Source of the DNA: Lachnospiraceae bacterium AC3007
Lineage (GTDB): Bacteria; Bacillota; Clostridia; Lachnospirales; Lachnospiraceae
Assembly: GCA_000621405.1 (NCBI GenBank)
Contig: KK211272.1
Location: 120,155-184,154, forward strand
DNA length: 64,000 nt
Direction of reading: 5' to 3'
This document shows positions 63,544-64,000 of the stretch, one piece after another (within the stretch, counting starts at the first letter, position 1; each line of letters starts with the position of its first letter). The notes under the pieces are model-generated. The model worked only from the letters and a program-made list of their open reading frames with translations, was not told where the DNA came from and ran no database searches. The position numbers and the translations under genes were made by a program.

Positions 63544-64000
63544 AAGCCCCGGATCAGCTCCAGAATACGGCGATTATACGGTGAGGCTTCGAGCAGTATT
63601 TCCGGCACGACAGGCTCGCCGGTTGCACTGTCTCTGTAATATTCCATGATCCTGTGTGCCAGAACCTCCGGATCCTCATTAAGTACACTTAGAACCTCGG
63701 GAGTGATCACTGATGCATCCTCCGGAGGGTCTAAGAAGGGCCCGTCAGACTGCAAAAGCCTGGGGTAATTCTCTTCTATGTACATAAGCAGTTCAAATTC
63801 TTTTTTCACTACCTCAGGATCGTCATGAACCATATAAATACATCCGGTCTCAGTCTCCAGATCCTTGGTTTCATACAGCATATCGGTTTTGCCTGCATTG
63901 TCAACCCATCCCGAGTAGAAGCTCTTCATGCCCAACAGGATAGGAATGATCCCGGATGAAGAGATCGGATGATCCACAGCCGAAGAAAAATCTTTAATAT
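63537..64000 (-). CDS. Unrecognised protein, N-terminus outside the window
   Basis: The frame is open to base 64000; a GTG at 63977 is a possible but unproven start. The visible part of about 154 residues is acidic and soluble, with no signal peptide or TM helix. The stretch around GIIPILLGMKSFYSGWVDN, a run with MVHDDPEVVKKEFELLMYIEE, and a C-terminal helix ending LIRGFC are its main features. I do not recognise the family and see no integrase core-binding domain in it. Its stop overlaps the recombinase frame by seven bases, so the two are co-transcribed. Whether it belongs to a mobile element is unknown. Confidence 0.55.
   Translation of the reverse strand, partial: IKDFSSAVDHPISSSGIIPILLGMKSFYSGWVDNAGKTDMLYETKDLETETGCIYMVHDDPEVVKKEFELLMYIEENYPRLLQSDGPFLDPPEDASVITPEVLSVLNEDPEVLAHRIMEYYRDSATGEPVVPEILLEASPYNRRILELIRGFC

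Noticed and set aside
63537-64000. N-terminal half of the recombinase joined by frameshift
   Set aside because: The visible residues do not resemble a SAM-like or arm-binding domain, so a simple frameshift within one integrase gene is not supported.

Overview
The window looks like chromosome of a motile, Gram-positive anaerobe of the class Clostridia, most likely a Lachnospiraceae relative (Butyrivibrio-like). This rests on the gene families: DUF4317 and DUF1846 proteins, a serC-serA-DUF1015 cluster, lipoteichoic-acid synthase with YfhO, three chemoreceptors, several large hybrid kinases, strong AGGAGG-type ribosome sites and sigma-A-type promoters. No database search was possible, so genus is an inference. 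Nearly all genes lie on the minus strand; the plus strand carries only a PHP phosphatase, an SLC13/ArsB-type permease and tRNA-Val.

Layout from left to right. 1-673: start of a sensory PAS/GGDEF-like protein cut by the window edge. 0.7-4.1 kb: the rpsT-lepA-hemW operon with a clear promoter. 4.2-14.9 kb: signalling block (chemoreceptor, giant hybrid kinase, small protein, DUF4317, DUF1846, chemoreceptor). 15-20.7 kb: a third chemoreceptor and a MacB-like ABC system whose third member is a membrane-anchored beta-sandwich protein. 20.7-27 kb: a phosphorelay operon with two hybrid kinases and a double-receiver protein; one kinase carries an inserted DegV (fatty-acid-binding) domain. 27-34.3 kb: purB-purA-ltaS-like-yfhO. 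34.3-38 kb: an EAL-PAS-GGDEF protein and an acidic disordered protein. 38.1-42.1 kb: glycolytic gap-pgk-tpiA followed by STAS and VOC proteins. 42.2-46.8 kb: HisJ-like phosphatase, acyltransferase, mnmA, permease and tRNA-Thr. 46.8-57.8 kb: ilvD, ilvB, L,D-transpeptidase, serC, serA, DUF1015 and a branching-enzyme homologue that has lost its catalytic residues. 57.8-62.7 kb: cdd, vanY-type peptidase, tgt, lipoprotein, yajC and leuB. 62.7-64 kb: tRNA-Val beside a short tyrosine recombinase, probably one edge of an integrated element.

Most of the coding content is core metabolism and translation. The strongest candidates for something undescribed are the histidine kinase-receiver-DegV-Hpt fusion protein with its output-less partner operon, the full-length but apparently catalytically dead GlgB paralogue at the end of the serine operon, and a family of long imperfect palindromes with a GGGACGGTTCT core. 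These palindromes sit at gene 3' ends, and in one case form the C-terminus of YfhO. Smaller points include a strong terminator between gap and pgk with no new promoter after it, a 15-bp coding minisatellite in the L,D-transpeptidase, and a perfect hairpin abutting the vanY start codon. No intergenic stretch exceeds about 300 bases; the longest, 14741-15011, holds a promoter and a possible leader ORF.
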